Shown here: positions 32,337-47,215 of the stretch, piece by piece | Position numbering within the stretch: the first letter of the stretch is position 1 | How the letters are laid out: each line of letters opens with the position of its first letter | Assembly (NCBI GenBank): GCA_021234155.1 | Contig: JAJEKV010000085.1 | Span: forward strand, 2,118,896-2,182,895 | DNA from: Isoetes taiwanensis | Taxonomy: Eukaryota; Streptophyta; Lycopodiopsida; Isoetales; Isoetaceae | Length of the DNA: 64,000 bases | Direction of reading: 5' to 3' | Notes under the pieces: model-generated | Told to the model about the DNA's origin: nothing | Seen by the model: the letters and a program-made list of their open reading frames with translations, nothing else | The model's database searches: none | Made by a program: the position numbers and the translations under genes

Positions 32337-33847
32337 CGACAATGCAAAGTACCAAGATCATAAAAATGTGAAAGCAATGCAGAGTGTTAACTTTATAGAG
32401 CATTTTCTGTGTGGATCATCTAGAACATCTGGAAGAGACGAAATTTCTTCACCTTCAAGGGATAGGTATTTCCAGATACTCAAATGCCCAGTGATGCTCA
32501 TAGCCATATTATTAAAGCTTATTAGTGTTCTTCCTTAAATTATAACATCAAGAGTATCATTTGGGAGAGCTATCTTCAGATTGATACTTATTCATAGTCA
32601 ATTGTGCTCTTGGTAATTTTTATTCTTTGCTTTTTTATGTTATGCATGTCTGGATAGTTTTGCTTTAGTGGACATCTTCTCCACTGGCACCCATGTACTC
32701 TTTGTATTCTTTTAAATAATAAAGGTCCAAGTTCCTCAAGGGAAAGAGAAAAAAGGGAAGAACATGGCCAAAGATAATCTTGCAAATGTTGTGCTCCAAA
32801 CATAGACATGTGTTTGACATTTTCAACCCCATGAAATTGAATGCGTCACACATCCAACTAGCCATACAGTTGCACTATCCTACAATCATGAACTTCTTAC
32901 AGGTGCATAAGATGCATAGCCATCTTACCGAAGCAAACGATCCAATCATGTATCTATGGATTTCTTATGCATATTACAGTTTCTTACAGTTGCTTAGAAG
33001 ATCCAAAAATTACCTCTTAAACACTTTTCGAAAACCAAAAAAAAAAGGGGCAACATCCTCTATTATGTTCGTAGTTAAAATCAATGGAGCAAAGGATCCA
33101 TATAAATGGTCTATTACAGTTGCATATGAATGATCCGTATCACTTTCTTTATCATGATTGATTTTATTATAAATTTGGATTATGGAAGATTCCATAATGG
33201 ATTATGGCCAATGTATTTTGTTTCTTAAAAACTCTTACACAAACTAATGGTGCCAAAAGACCATTGTCTTCCTCTCTATATTAAAAATTTTGTTTTTATT
33301 GGAAGCAACCAATGAAGTTGCTAGCTACGTTTGCTGGAATGTTTGACTGCTCTGAGCTCTTGAACGCAGCTTCTGAGCCGAGCCTATTAGCAAATTTGAA
33401 GAGCCAAAGAAGTGGAACTGCCTTGCAAGAATCAGCTTCTCTGAACCAGAATCCTGCAGCTTTGCCCTGGCTACAAACAAACCAGCATAAATGCAAACTG
33501 GCATGAAGACCAACATCGTGTACAGCCTATTCCTCATGGCATGAACACCAAGACAAACAAGGCAATCAGAAACACAAACTTGTCTGAAAAAGACACATGT
33601 ATATGGCAAAAATCAAAGACCTGGGAAAACAAGAAAAGAAGCTGGATGAATTGAATTCCTATTTAGCACCAGCACCTCTACAAGTTACGCACATCACACA
33701 TAATCCTGCCCACAATGAAACACAGAGGGTCTTCCTCTGCCACACCACAACCTGGCTTCTGCTTTTGCATCCACATCAGCATGAGCCGCATTCGATTTCA
33801 TCGAGCAAGTAAACTGCCTCTGCACAGCCGGAAATAGAAAAAGCATG
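32337..33847. other. Intergenic, no supported gene
   Basis: Short frames on both strands. 33312-33506 (plus; MKLLATFAGMFDCSELLNAA) is the most protein-like but has no recognisable domain or splice context. Confidence 0.45.
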
Positions 33848-34728
33848 CATTAGGGCGGATTTGGGGTCTCAAAATGGCCCATAGCCGAATTCCACGTCAT
33901 GTTTCGCGACCAATGATGTTTTAGCATTTTTTCAAAGTCGATGATTAGTTGGCAAGTAGAAAGAGGAGCAGGCTTACTTGGCATCCACATGGCGAAATTT
34001 CATAAGACATGTTTGTGCATTCATTGCAACCACATTAATGGCCCGCATTTTTCGAAAATCGTGTCAGCGGACCAAAATAATGGCTACTTTTCCCACCCTC
34101 CATTGCACATGCCTACATGCACCAACCACCTTATCAAATTTTGGCACCAAGATTTCCATTGTTCACATTAAGCGCCGCTTCGTTGCATCCTCTCCGCCAA
34201 GCTCTTCATTTTGGAATCCAAGTCTCCAATAGTGTCCGTGTTTTTATGGGCGAGCATAGAGTTAAGCAACAACGGCGAGGCGATGTGCGGACAAGCAAAC
34301 GTGACGTTACATGCCATGTTTTTACTACCCAAATTTTCATTCTGAAGTTTTCCTACTTTTTCAGCCCTTCCCATTCATCGTATTGCTCCACGCCATTCAT
34401 TCTTACAATTCAACGAATCGACCAGATCCCTAAATGCATCCATCATTGCTTCTAGTACTCCTACATTGCTTCAGTTCATCACTTACAAAACAATAAAGGC
34501 ATGATCGGTGGAAGGATATCTATCCATAGGCTCGTGGATGAGAATGCTATCCTTAACGAAGGGTGACTATGGAGTTACATCACGGGCGACATTCATACGC
34601 AATGAGTAGGTAGAACTATAGGGTTCAAAATAAATGCTATGGATAGTATATTGCAAAAAAAAAAAAGGGAGGGGGGGAAGGGATTTGAAGAGGAGGATAT
34701 TTGCAAATTTGCACCCTCAATAATACAT

Positions 34729-34794
34729 GGATCACACCATGCGAAAATGCATATGCACTTTGTAAATGTGTAGTGAGATTTCGCCATGTGATCC
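34729..34794. repeat. Hairpin module (66 bp)
   Basis: GGATCACACCATGCGAAA at the left and TTTCGCCATGTGATCC at the right are inverted copies. First of the modules in copy A. Confidence 0.8.
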
Positions 34795-35478
34795 TTGCTT
34801 CTTTTCTTCCCTCTTCTTGATTTATATTCACTCATTGAATCAAATATTTTTTCTTTGGGCTATATTTATCGGATGTGGGGATTTGAGACTAGGGAAAAGC
34901 ATTACTAGCATCGTTGTTGTCTAACATATGGACATAAGAGACATGCTTTTCCAAGATATACATTCAGGGCAATGGGCATCTAGTTTTTACGTTGTAAAGT
35001 TGTGGGAGCCGAGCTTGAAAGTCGTCCCATGACCTCGTTTAATAATTGTGCAAGCCTCGAGTTATGAGAATGGTGTCCTTGCAATGAAGAAATGTTTGAT
35101 AAGGCGTGCATCCGGGGTTGTTGAAAAAATGAGTTACAAAAATATTTGCTCCATTAGAGGTGTTTACTAATGCCCCGACACAAAAAGCTCCAAAGACATA
35201 TTGTATAAAATGTCGCTTTCATGAGCCTTTGGATCAGTTAACTCAAAGTGTCACATATGGAAACATTGTTAGGTTTGATAAAATAACATAAAAAACTTAT
35301 TTAATAAAGCTTTGGTTGTTGGTAAAGTAAGTGTTTGTATTTTGCTTTGGGACCCTCTTTGAAAAAGTTTAGTTCATAAAACATAATATAACTTGGAATG
35401 ATACATATTTTATATGCAAATGGGAGACTATTGATGAGGGACTTGGTGTTATTATCTATTGACAACAAACAAGAAAGT

Positions 35479-36364
35479 GGATCACACCATGCGAATTTAG
35501 TATATTCCAACCTTTTAGCTTATACAAAATTCGCTTGGTGTGATCTTTTTGGAAAAAGATGACTTCCTATAGTAAAATTACTTTGATTATCTTTTAATAA
35601 AAGAAATATATATGTGTCTTATTTGAAGTTGTGTGGATATATGACGTGCTCATTTATTGATAAAGTGTTTGCTTTTTGAAAAGGGCTAATAACTTTATGT
35701 ACTACTAGAGTTGGTAAAGTATTTTAGATGCAAATAGGATGCTTGATGTGATCCTTCTTAAAAAAAGATATGCTCTTTGAAAAGGACTAATAACTTTATG
35801 CACTTGGGGTGGTAAAGCATTAAATGAGAAGGGGTACTTGTGTTTAATTTTAATTTGACAACAAATAAGAAAAGTGGATCACAGTCGCGAAATTTAGTGT
35901 GTTCCATTTTGTTGCATATGTACTATTAAACTTGGTGTGATCCTTCTTGAAAAATAATATGCTCTTTGAAAAGGGATAATGACTTATGTACTTAAAGAGT
36001 GGTAAAGCATTTTAGATACAAATAGGAATGAGTACTTGTGTTTAATTTTAATTTGACAACAAATAAGAAAGTGGATCACACCATGCGAATTAGTGTGTCC
36101 CTTTTTTTTTTGCATATGTATTATTAAGCTTGGTGTGATCCATCTTGAAAAAAAATAGCTTTCAAGTAAAAAGGAAAGAAAGAAATATCTTATTTAAAGT
36201 GTAAAGTGTTAGTATATAAAGTGTTGGTTTATTAAAATACTATTTGTTTACGCTAAGTTGTAAGTTCAATATTTGTGTTTCTATTTACTTTTTACGCAAG
36301 GATCACACCAGCTTAATTTCTTATATGCAATTACTTAGCATGAAGATTTAGCATCATATGATCC
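35479..36364. repeat. Array of hairpin modules with ~197-bp period
   Basis: Modules at 35479-35545, 35876-35943, 36073-36141 and 36300-36364 (65-69 bp each), plus a half module near 35738-35754. Each starts GGATCACA and ends TGTGATC(C) or close to it. Linkers share GACAACAAATAAGAAAGTGG and CTTTGAAAAGGG(C/A)TAAT. Spacing is 197 bp between the second and third, about twice that between the first two, and 227 bp for the last. Confidence 0.85.
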
Positions 36365-37267
36365 TCTTTAAACGGGGATGGCTTTGACCTTCAATGTTCA
36401 TAAATTTTATGAATGTTTGCATATAAGAATGTCACATATCATATTTTCTTAAAAATGGTCATCAAATGGATAACTAGTCAAAGAGTTCTTCTACTACTTA
36501 AAGAGTTTCAAGACTCATTTTTGCTATAATTTAAATAGCAATAGATTTTTAAAGGAATCTATTGTTAAAAGTAGTCAAAGACTTCTTGTATTAGACGAAT
36601 CTAAACACAAACACCATAACCTTTGTACTTCAAGAATGTATAAACCCTTAGCATTGCAAAGTATAATGTCATTTATTAGCATCTTCACGGACATTTCCCT
36701 TCCTTATCGGGCGGCTCATCTCAAGGATCATTTATCGATTCCAATGCCTTCATCCTCTCTCAATCTCTCACAATATCCTAGGAGGCCGAGTTACCGTCAC
36801 CACAAAATCGGACTAAACTTGAAACGTCCCGAAATGGCGGTTTCTTGCCACTCAACGGATCCAATGGATATAAACCGCCATCCGCCCGGATAATCGACAC
36901 TTTTTGAGCCCAAGACACAACACGCCGAGGTCTAAGTTCTTATTTTTAGACCTCCTTTTTGCGATTGAAGACCGGAGCATATTCATGAGTCGGTTGGATC
37001 CTTATCCACACATCATTTGGAGCTTCCATATCGCTGCGTGGATCGCGACGGCGTGAAATGAAGGTGTACAATTTGTATGCCCCAAAGACAATTAAACCGT
37101 GTGAGCGAACGTTCGTACTAACCTCGTTTTGAAAGTTGCAACGTGCATATGGAAATTGAAAAGTCCATTCTCCTACAATCCATGCTTTTATACATTAAGC
37201 AAATTTAAATTTCGAATTGTAGGGGCGGGAAGCCCGTATTGGGATGAAGTAAAGATCCCTAATCTTT

Positions 37268-37463
37268 GAGGTTCACATGGACCCGAATAGCAAAGCCGGC
37301 TTAAAATCACGAACTTGGGCCGAGGCAAAAAATTCAGCCCGTTTTGAAAAATCAGCCCTTGCAAGATCCAACTTTATGTAGGCTGATCTGTGGCTGAATT
37401 TTTTAATCAAGGCCTTGACTCAGCGTAACTGTTGAGAGGGCCTAAACTTCTCCATGTGAACCA
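37268..37463. mobile_element. Nested fold-back/MITE-like insertion
   Basis: Inverted ends AGGTTCACATGGA and TCCATGTGAACC, with a second inner inverted pair (AAAAAATTCAGCC / GGCTGAATTTTTT). Copies B and C of the host element lack this segment, so it is an insertion specific to copy A. Confidence 0.7.
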
Positions 37464-37855
37464 CCCATAAAGTAGCTGACGCGGGCCTCGAAATGAAAGT
37501 CGATACAAAGCTTCAAATTTTGAAATGTGGAAGGCGGGAAGCTTGTATGGCCATGGCCTCTAAATGAAAATAGCGCAAGAATCGGTGACACGCACGCTTG
37601 GTATCTGACAAACCAAGAGACACCGTCATGAGTTGCCAGTATACTATAATGCAAGTGGCTTTTTAGAAGCGCCACATGTTGCATCAGCCTGTCTGACAAC
37701 CAATAGAATTAAATACATATGGCGCCATGAATATTCCAAGTAAATCTGTAATGATGAGATTTTGGTATCCTAGGTGGCATGGGAAAAAAGGAGCGGAAAT
37801 ATGACGTGGAATGGCTGATAGGAGGCCATTTTGAGACCCCAAATCCGCCCTAATG

Positions 37856-38098
37856 GAATCTTATCCACGCCCTAAAACTTGGCATCTCAAAACTATCCAT
37901 ATTTCTGCTCCACATCTTTTTGTTTTTGAACCGTTGAAATAAAGGCATAAATAAACTCCACAATAGAAACAAGACCACTGAACAAAACAAGTTGTTCAAA
38001 CTGCCCCCAAATATACCATTTTCTATACAATACAATACCCAAATCTTAGTTATACCCTCCTCCCCCAATACAATAGGAAACTAATTGTGCAAACTTTA
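37856..38098. other. Short intergenic spacer
   Basis: No feature seen between the TIR element and the MITE. Confidence 0.5.
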
Positions 38099-38499
38099 GG
38101 CCCGTTTTCCACGGTAGTCGTATTTCCAAAAGTCACATATTTTATCAAATGATGTTTGTCCACCTATTGTTATAAAAGAAAATCACTTTTCCACTATAAA
38201 AATAAGACATGTCTTATTTAGGTTCAGAATAGGTTTGGATTGTAAATGGAGCCTTATTTTATTCCCGGGGATTTCCCCCGCCATAAAATAAGACACCTAG
38301 CCTTATTTGAAAATATAACTAAAAATAAGACGTGTCTTATTTTTTAATAGTTTTCCACTAGTGTTTTAGTGGTGTCATATTTTATGACTACAATGCAGTG
38401 AAAAAATAAATTTAAGTTTGTGTGTCTCATTTTTAGCCCTGGAGTCACAAATGCTGTCATATGACACCCATATTTTGCGACTATTGTGGAAAAAGGGCC
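38099..38499. mobile_element. Tourist-like MITE with TTA target duplication
   Basis: 401 bp with imperfect ~24-bp terminal inverted repeats (GGCCCGTTTTCCACGGTAGT at the left; right complement GGCCCTTTTTCCACAATAGT). The 3-bp sequence TTA flanks both sides (38096-38098 and 38500-38502), as for PIF/Harbinger elements. Internal palindromes AATAAGACATGTCTTATT and AATAAGACGTGTCTTATT are also present. Non-coding. Confidence 0.85.
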
Positions 38500-38502
38500 T
38501 TA

Positions 38503-39734
38503 TTGTGCTGATGTCAAAATGCTTCAAAGGGCAAAGTAATAAGGTTCCCAAAAGATCATTTTTCGTCCAGTTTTGAAGGTGGATGGAGATTTTTTAATTG
38601 GTAGACCATTGTTTTTTTTTTTTTTACGGTGGTCCCAATTTAGGTCCTTTTTTTTGTGGCCTTCTTTTTCTGGCGCGATGGATTGGGGCCGATGAACGGC
38701 TGTCCAGTTTTGGCAAGAAGGATAGGACAGATGAACTGGCCGCCGGATCAAGCTGTGCTGGCTGGTCCGACATATTTTTGCTCCAACGGTTCTTTCTCTT
38801 ATTTACTTTTGTTTCAGACGCAAAGCCTGCTTGCTTCGGGTTTTGGACTGACCGCAAACCCTACCTGCTTCAGATGCTATTATGCCTGCCGGATTCGTCT
38901 GCATATTCAAACGGTGGGCGGCTGTTCTTGCTCTCACAAAGAAGTTTAGATTCAAGACTTGAATTTTGAACAGGGCAGTCTCGATTGATGGAAGAGTATT
39001 CCTCATGGTACCTATTACCTAATGGTTCGTAAAAATTTATTTTGTCCAGGTTTTGGCATATTCAATCCTAAAGAAATTGGATGTTTGATCGTATCTTGTT
39101 TGTAGATGCTGGTTTGGTTTCAGCGAGGTTGAACTCTGCAACAAGTAGGTCTGGTGCAGGGCCATAGAACTACGAATTTGGCATGATGATTCTTCAAACG
39201 TATTTTTTATTTCTTTAGCCATTGATTTGTGCATGTATTTGTACATTTTCTATTTGTGGCGAACCTAATTTTCTTGCAGAGCAAAATGGAACAGGGCTTT
39301 CTTGAAGAGGAGTTGAAAAGTTTCTTGAAGAGGGTTGCGATGGCTGTGCCATGGGCGCGATTCGGTCGCAGATGACGATGGTGTTGCCCCGTTTCTTGTC
39401 ATTAAATCAGATGTTTGTATGCTTCTTATGTGTAACTGGTTGGTATTACCGGGGTTCGACTCCCCGGCCAGTAAATCTTCTGTATAGCTGGTTGGTTCGT
39501 TTATTTGTTGCTGCAGTTTCTTATTTCAGATTTCATTCCAAATTTGTGTACACCTGATTCTGTTGTTGCTTCTACCTCCGGATGTTTGTTGCTTCACCGG
39601 AGCTTTTCAGGTTGAAGCTTTGGGCTATTCAAATGCCCATATTTGCACCTCTTTGTGTATTTATTCGTATTTAACAAATCCAATGGTTTATAATCCAATT
39701 TAGCAAAACAAATATTTAAGATATGGGTTATATA
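38503..39734. other. Intergenic, no supported gene
   Basis: Contains a frame of 123 codons (38598-38969, plus) without recognisable domains, and an isolated tRNA T-arm-like CGGGGTTCGACTCCCCG near 39440 without a matching tRNA body. Confidence 0.45.
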
Positions 39735-40430
39735 AGGTTCCCAAATTTTCTTTTCCTATGATTTTGGTAGTGGTTTGGCGGGAAAAGGGGGAGAGGGTTA
39801 TTTCTTGCTATGATTTTTGTTAGTGGTTTGGCGAGAAATGTTAGGGTTAAGGTTAAAAAGAAATTGGACGTTGGAGAAATATTAGGGTGAAGATTAAAAA
39901 AAAATTGGACGTGGCGGCTGCGTCCGAGCATGGCGGGTAGCGGAGAACTCAGGGAAGCATGCCGAAATGAAATGCCTGCGCAAGGTGAGAAGCTTGTGGC
40001 TGCTTTGTGGCTTCGATCGTGGAAGAAGGCGAGGGCTAAGGCAGGAAGAAGAGGGCGTATGCGTGGATGAGGGGGCTAAGATCGTGGAAGAAGATCGTGG
40101 GAAGAAACTTGTGGTGAGAAGCTTTTGATCAAGAAAGAAGATGAGGGCGGGCGGCAGATCCGCAGGTCCAAGCCCGATGCAGAGGGCGCAGGCAGTGGCG
40201 AAGAAGAGTCGAGAAGTGGAAGTGGAAAGGGCAAATAAGAGCCGCTAAGAAGAAGGCCCGAGAAGTGGAAAGGGCTAGAAAGCGCAAAATTATTCGTTGT
40301 TGCTTTTTCAGTTGCTTTATGAATCCGTGCTTCAAAGTTTGCGCTTTGAAAGTCAGAGAATCCAGTGGAGTTTGCGCCGAGTCGAAGAAGACTCCAACTT
40401 CGGCTGAAAATGCAGTTTTCATGTCACGTT
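39735..40430. repeat. Dispersed repeat R, copy 1
   Basis: Begins CCCAAATTTTCTTTTCCTAT and carries two internal sub-units of TATGATTTTNGTAGTGGTTTGGCG. It aligns through GACGTGGCGGC and GCATGGCGGG to a second copy at 46632. Shared sequence fades near TTTGCTCTCATT. Confidence 0.7.
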
Positions 40431-41851
40431 TTTATTGAATGGCACGGGTTTAGCCTCATTTTCTTCACTCCCTTTTGCTCTCATTTCTTGTTCTGTGTTC
40501 TGTGAATGCACAATGGTCAGTTTACGCATTTCTTGTGTGTATGGATTCAACTATACCATGTAGGTATATACGTATTTAGGCGTATGGGGTGCGCAGGTGT
40601 ATACATGGGTCTGATGTGTAAATTCCACAACCCTTGATTTGGCACATTCATAGAATAATGCTTCGATCCAATGATCGAAAAAGAGCAATAAGGATAGAGC
40701 AATAAGGTTCTATAAATGGTAAGGTATATGGGTTATAAGGTTAAGGTATGGGTTAATAAGGTATGGGTTATAAGAAATAGTCTCTCAGGCCTCAGGGTTT
40801 TTAAATTTGTTTTAAGTAACGTAGTTAATTACTCGTGCAAGTTAAGTTCCGAACATAGCACTATAGATTAAGGAAAAGCTGCGAATTTCTCATTCCGGTA
40901 TGGCTCTAATTTCTTCGCGCTGCTTCAACCTGCTTGAATTTGAGGAATTCGATGGTTTTGCAGTACATTTTGAGAACTTTGAAATAAGAAAAAGGAATGA
41001 AGGGATAGTTAGAATCTAGACTGTAAAACATTGCAAGAAAGCTGGAACATGTAATTGCATATAATCCGGCCGCGCCTATGCAATCTTATCAAATAACAGA
41101 AAAAAACTTGATCTGCTGATGAAAACGCAGACTAATGGCTATTTGAAGAGGATCATTACTGTCATCCTCAAAAAAGGGTTTCTCCAACGTAGGTTTTCCA
41201 GTATTCACCATAAGACTCAGGTGGAGTTTGAATACTCAAAAAATTAGTTTATTAGTTCTGTCAGGTAAAGGTGCAGAAGGACCAAGATTCGCCAATAGAC
41301 ATTGTATCTAATTATTATGTAGTTTGACGTTAACGCATTTGTTGTGACTGGAGATCTATCGCAGCATTGCATTCCGTTCCAATTGATGGACCAACAGAGT
41401 TCTAGACCTGTTTCTTATGATTATAATCTCTGTCATTCCCTAGAAAATTAACTTCTCGAGATTTTGGGACAAGCTTTTGGTTCCTGAAGGTGGAACATAA
41501 AGTATAAAATTTCCCCTGCATTGAGGTAACCAATTCAAGGCATTTAACCGTTCAGATATGGTTAGGAACCCAGATCATGTTAATCAAGAATGTTTGGAAA
41601 GTGAACAGAAAAACCCCAGTTTGGAAACAGCTTTTATATATATTTATGTTTCCAAGTCCCAATGATCATCTCAGAAACATACGAAGCTTTAAAGGAAAAA
41701 TTAGCTTGGCGCTGTACTTGTAGACAACCGATTTAATTCTGAACATGGAAGTAATCCTGGTAGAAATTGTTTAAGACTAAATAGAATTGATAGCAACTGA
41801 TATTGTTTGAGGTGTATGTAATGCTTTTTCCTATAACTTGACAGGATTGAA
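40431..41851. other. Region upstream of the four-exon gene
   Basis: May contain an upstream exon: an ATG at about 40903 opens MALISSRCFNLL, which looks like a plastid transit start, and TTGACAG at 41837-41843 is a good acceptor just before the annotated first exon. The phases do not match simply, so it is left out of the gene. Confidence 0.35.
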
Positions 41852-42808
41852 ATGGGCTATTGTGAATCAGCTTGCGGTTTAAGGTTTCCAGCAGTCGTAT
41901 TCAGTTCTACTGCTCACATTGAAAGAAGCCCATCATTTGGCCACAAGCAATTGAGGAATGGGATTCAAAGGGAGACTCCTCGCCTCTTCATTTGCTGCCA
42001 TCAACAGCTCGATTGCAGCATTGCTCGAAATGATGCAGCCTCATCTGGGCCCCAAAAGAAACCTGCTCCAGAAGTATGTAATGCTTTTTTTCTTTTTTCT
42101 CAAGATGCATACAGGTATCTGCCGAATGAGAAATTTTTTCTAAACTGCTGACAAATTCAGATATATGTTAATTCAGCTGGCAGCAAAAGATGTTGTGGAA
42201 CTTCAACTGGATGCGGTAAGAAGCAATGACACACCCCGGCAAGACCATGGTCTAGAGGTATGTCCCCACTCATAATATTAAGGAAAAGCTCATAGAGTAT
42301 ACATTTTGCAAATTAGCCTTTCCTATCAGCTAGCCATTGCAAAGTTTGTAGCGCACATAAACGCAGAAAAGGTCCCAAATACCTCTGCTTTTAAAACTTA
42401 ATCCTGTTATCTAGGTTATGTATCATTTCGCCAATGCTGAAGGCACATTGGAGAATGGATCATTGTCATGTTATTTTGGGCATCCCTCAGATTTGTATCA
42501 TTTTGGCCATTTCGCTCTCAAGTTTAAAACTCGGTAAGCTAATCCATCAAATTTGTATCTTTTCTTAATGCTGCATTCAAGTTTTCTGAGTTTGCATTTC
42601 CAGATACCCAGAATTGATAGAACTCAAGGCATATGAAATACTTGTAATTGATGAATTCGTGGAGCAAGCTGAACCTGCATGTCATATCCACGTTAGAGTT
42701 TTAGACAAAACTGGAAGTCAAAGCACTTGGATGTTTGTGTTATCAAAAATTTGTCGAGGAAACAATTCCCCTTGTTGGCTTACAGAGTCTTTAAAGAAAA
42801 TTTCATGA
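41852..42808 (+). CDS. Four-exon nuclear gene, conserved plant protein (possibly DUF4864-like)
   Basis: Exons 41852-42073, 42177-42257, 42415-42533, 42604-42808; all introns are GT...AG and phases agree, giving 208 residues. Residues 1-74 are rich in S, R, C and H with few acids, like an organelle transit peptide. Then come ELAAKDVVELQLDAVRSND, DHGLEVMYHFANAEG, SCYFGHPSDLYHFGHFALKF and a C-terminal SPCWLTESLKKIS. The pattern 'VV..QLDA...ND.P..DHG.EV.Y.FA' followed by a terminal WLTESL recalls a plant uncharacterised family (DUF4864 type), not certain. The true start may be further upstream. It converges on the methyltransferase gene, stop codons about 290 bp apart. Confidence 0.75.
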
Positions 42809-43095
42809 AGCTGATGTCTACTGCTTTCGGAATTATGAACTCCAATGGATCTAATATTTAAGGATACCTTTGCATGTAATGGCTCCAGGTGTCTGTGGTA
42901 TCCAATGCTTGATACATATTTCAAATTACATATATGCACATACATTTATGGTATCTGAAGCATTTCAAGAGAAATACCATAAATGTAATTGGAGTCCTTT
43001 TCTAAAGCAAGAAGTTCCTTCATTCAGTATAACAAGAAAACATGGCATTCAGATAAAGAACAGCCATTGCACAGCGACAAGATTTGTTATAACTG

Positions 43096-46531
<3,436 letters not shown>

Positions 46532-46631
46532 CAAGGACCTAGTAATGGGTCTCCGGAGGCAGGAAGCGCAAGGGAGAACGTTATGTGAAGTCCTATGTGA
46601 ATGTTGCACCATCAAGGCTGAGCCTGGCCTA

Positions 46632-47215
46632 TTCCCAAATTCTCTTTTCCTATGATTTTGGCAGTGGTTTGGCGGGAAAAGGGGGAGAGGGTTATTTTTT
46701 ACTATGATTTTGTTAGTGGTTTGGCAAGAAATGTTAGGGTTAGGGTTAAAGAAAATTGAACATTGGCTATTTTGGCGGTTGACGTGGCGGCAGCCGTCCA
46801 AGCATGGCGGGAAGCAGAGAAGTCCGAGCATGGCCGGACCTGAGGAGCCCTGCACCTGAAAACAACAGGTGAGAAGATTCTGGCGCAGGAGGTCCGAGCT
46901 TCTTCAGCTTTGTGAGCGAAGATCCGGCCTGGGAGACAGAAGCACAGAAGAAGCTATGAAGCTATGAAGCTATGATTTCGGAAGAAGCTTTGTGAGGCGC
47001 AGGAGATCCGGGCCGCCGAGAAGCCCGGTTGCAAAGGGCGAGGCGGTGAGAAATCTTTCTTGACAAATCTTAATTGCTTCAAATCTTTCTTTGAGAAATC
47101 TTTGGCAGAGGGCGAGGCAGGCGCAGAAATCGAGAAGGGGCAGAAGTGGGCGTCTATCTGCTTTATGAATCCTCGAACTTGTGTTCAATGCAGTTGTTAT
47201 GTGACGTTCTGCTTC
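46632..47215. repeat. Dispersed repeat R, copy 2, upstream of NTM1
   Basis: Starts about 100 bp upstream of the methyltransferase ATG with CCCAAATTCTCTTTTCCTAT and shares GGCGGGAAAAGGGGGAGAGG and the doubled TTTGGCG sub-unit with copy 1 at 39735. It may contribute promoter or 5' UTR sequence. Confidence 0.7.

Larger units (their letters stand above)
33848..37855. mobile_element. 4.0-kb non-coding TIR element (copy A)
   Basis: Left end CATTAGGGCGGATTTGGGGT (33848) and right end ACCCCAAATCCGCCCTAATG (37836-37855) are perfect inverted repeats over at least 32 bp, with imperfect pairing out to about 53-55 bp (both ends reach CCACGTCAT). No transposase or other protein frame is visible, so it looks non-autonomous. 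Inside are an array of hairpin modules (34729-36364) and a nested fold-back insertion (37268-37463). No clear target-site duplication was found, so the superfamily is open. The right half recurs at 58190 and 60500. Confidence 0.85.

Noticed and set aside
35479..36364. CRISPR array
   Set aside because: Unit length (~197 bp), imperfect repeats, inverted module ends and a eukaryotic setting rule it out.
33848..37855. PIF/Harbinger assignment for the 4-kb TIR element
   Set aside because: TTA on the left is matched by TAA, not TTA, on the right, so no true 3-bp direct duplication.
38598..38969. 123-codon plus-strand gene
   Set aside because: Starts in a poly-T-derived Phe run and shows no conserved motif.
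39436..39466. tRNA gene
   Set aside because: Only a T-arm-like hairpin is present; no acceptor, D or anticodon stems around it.
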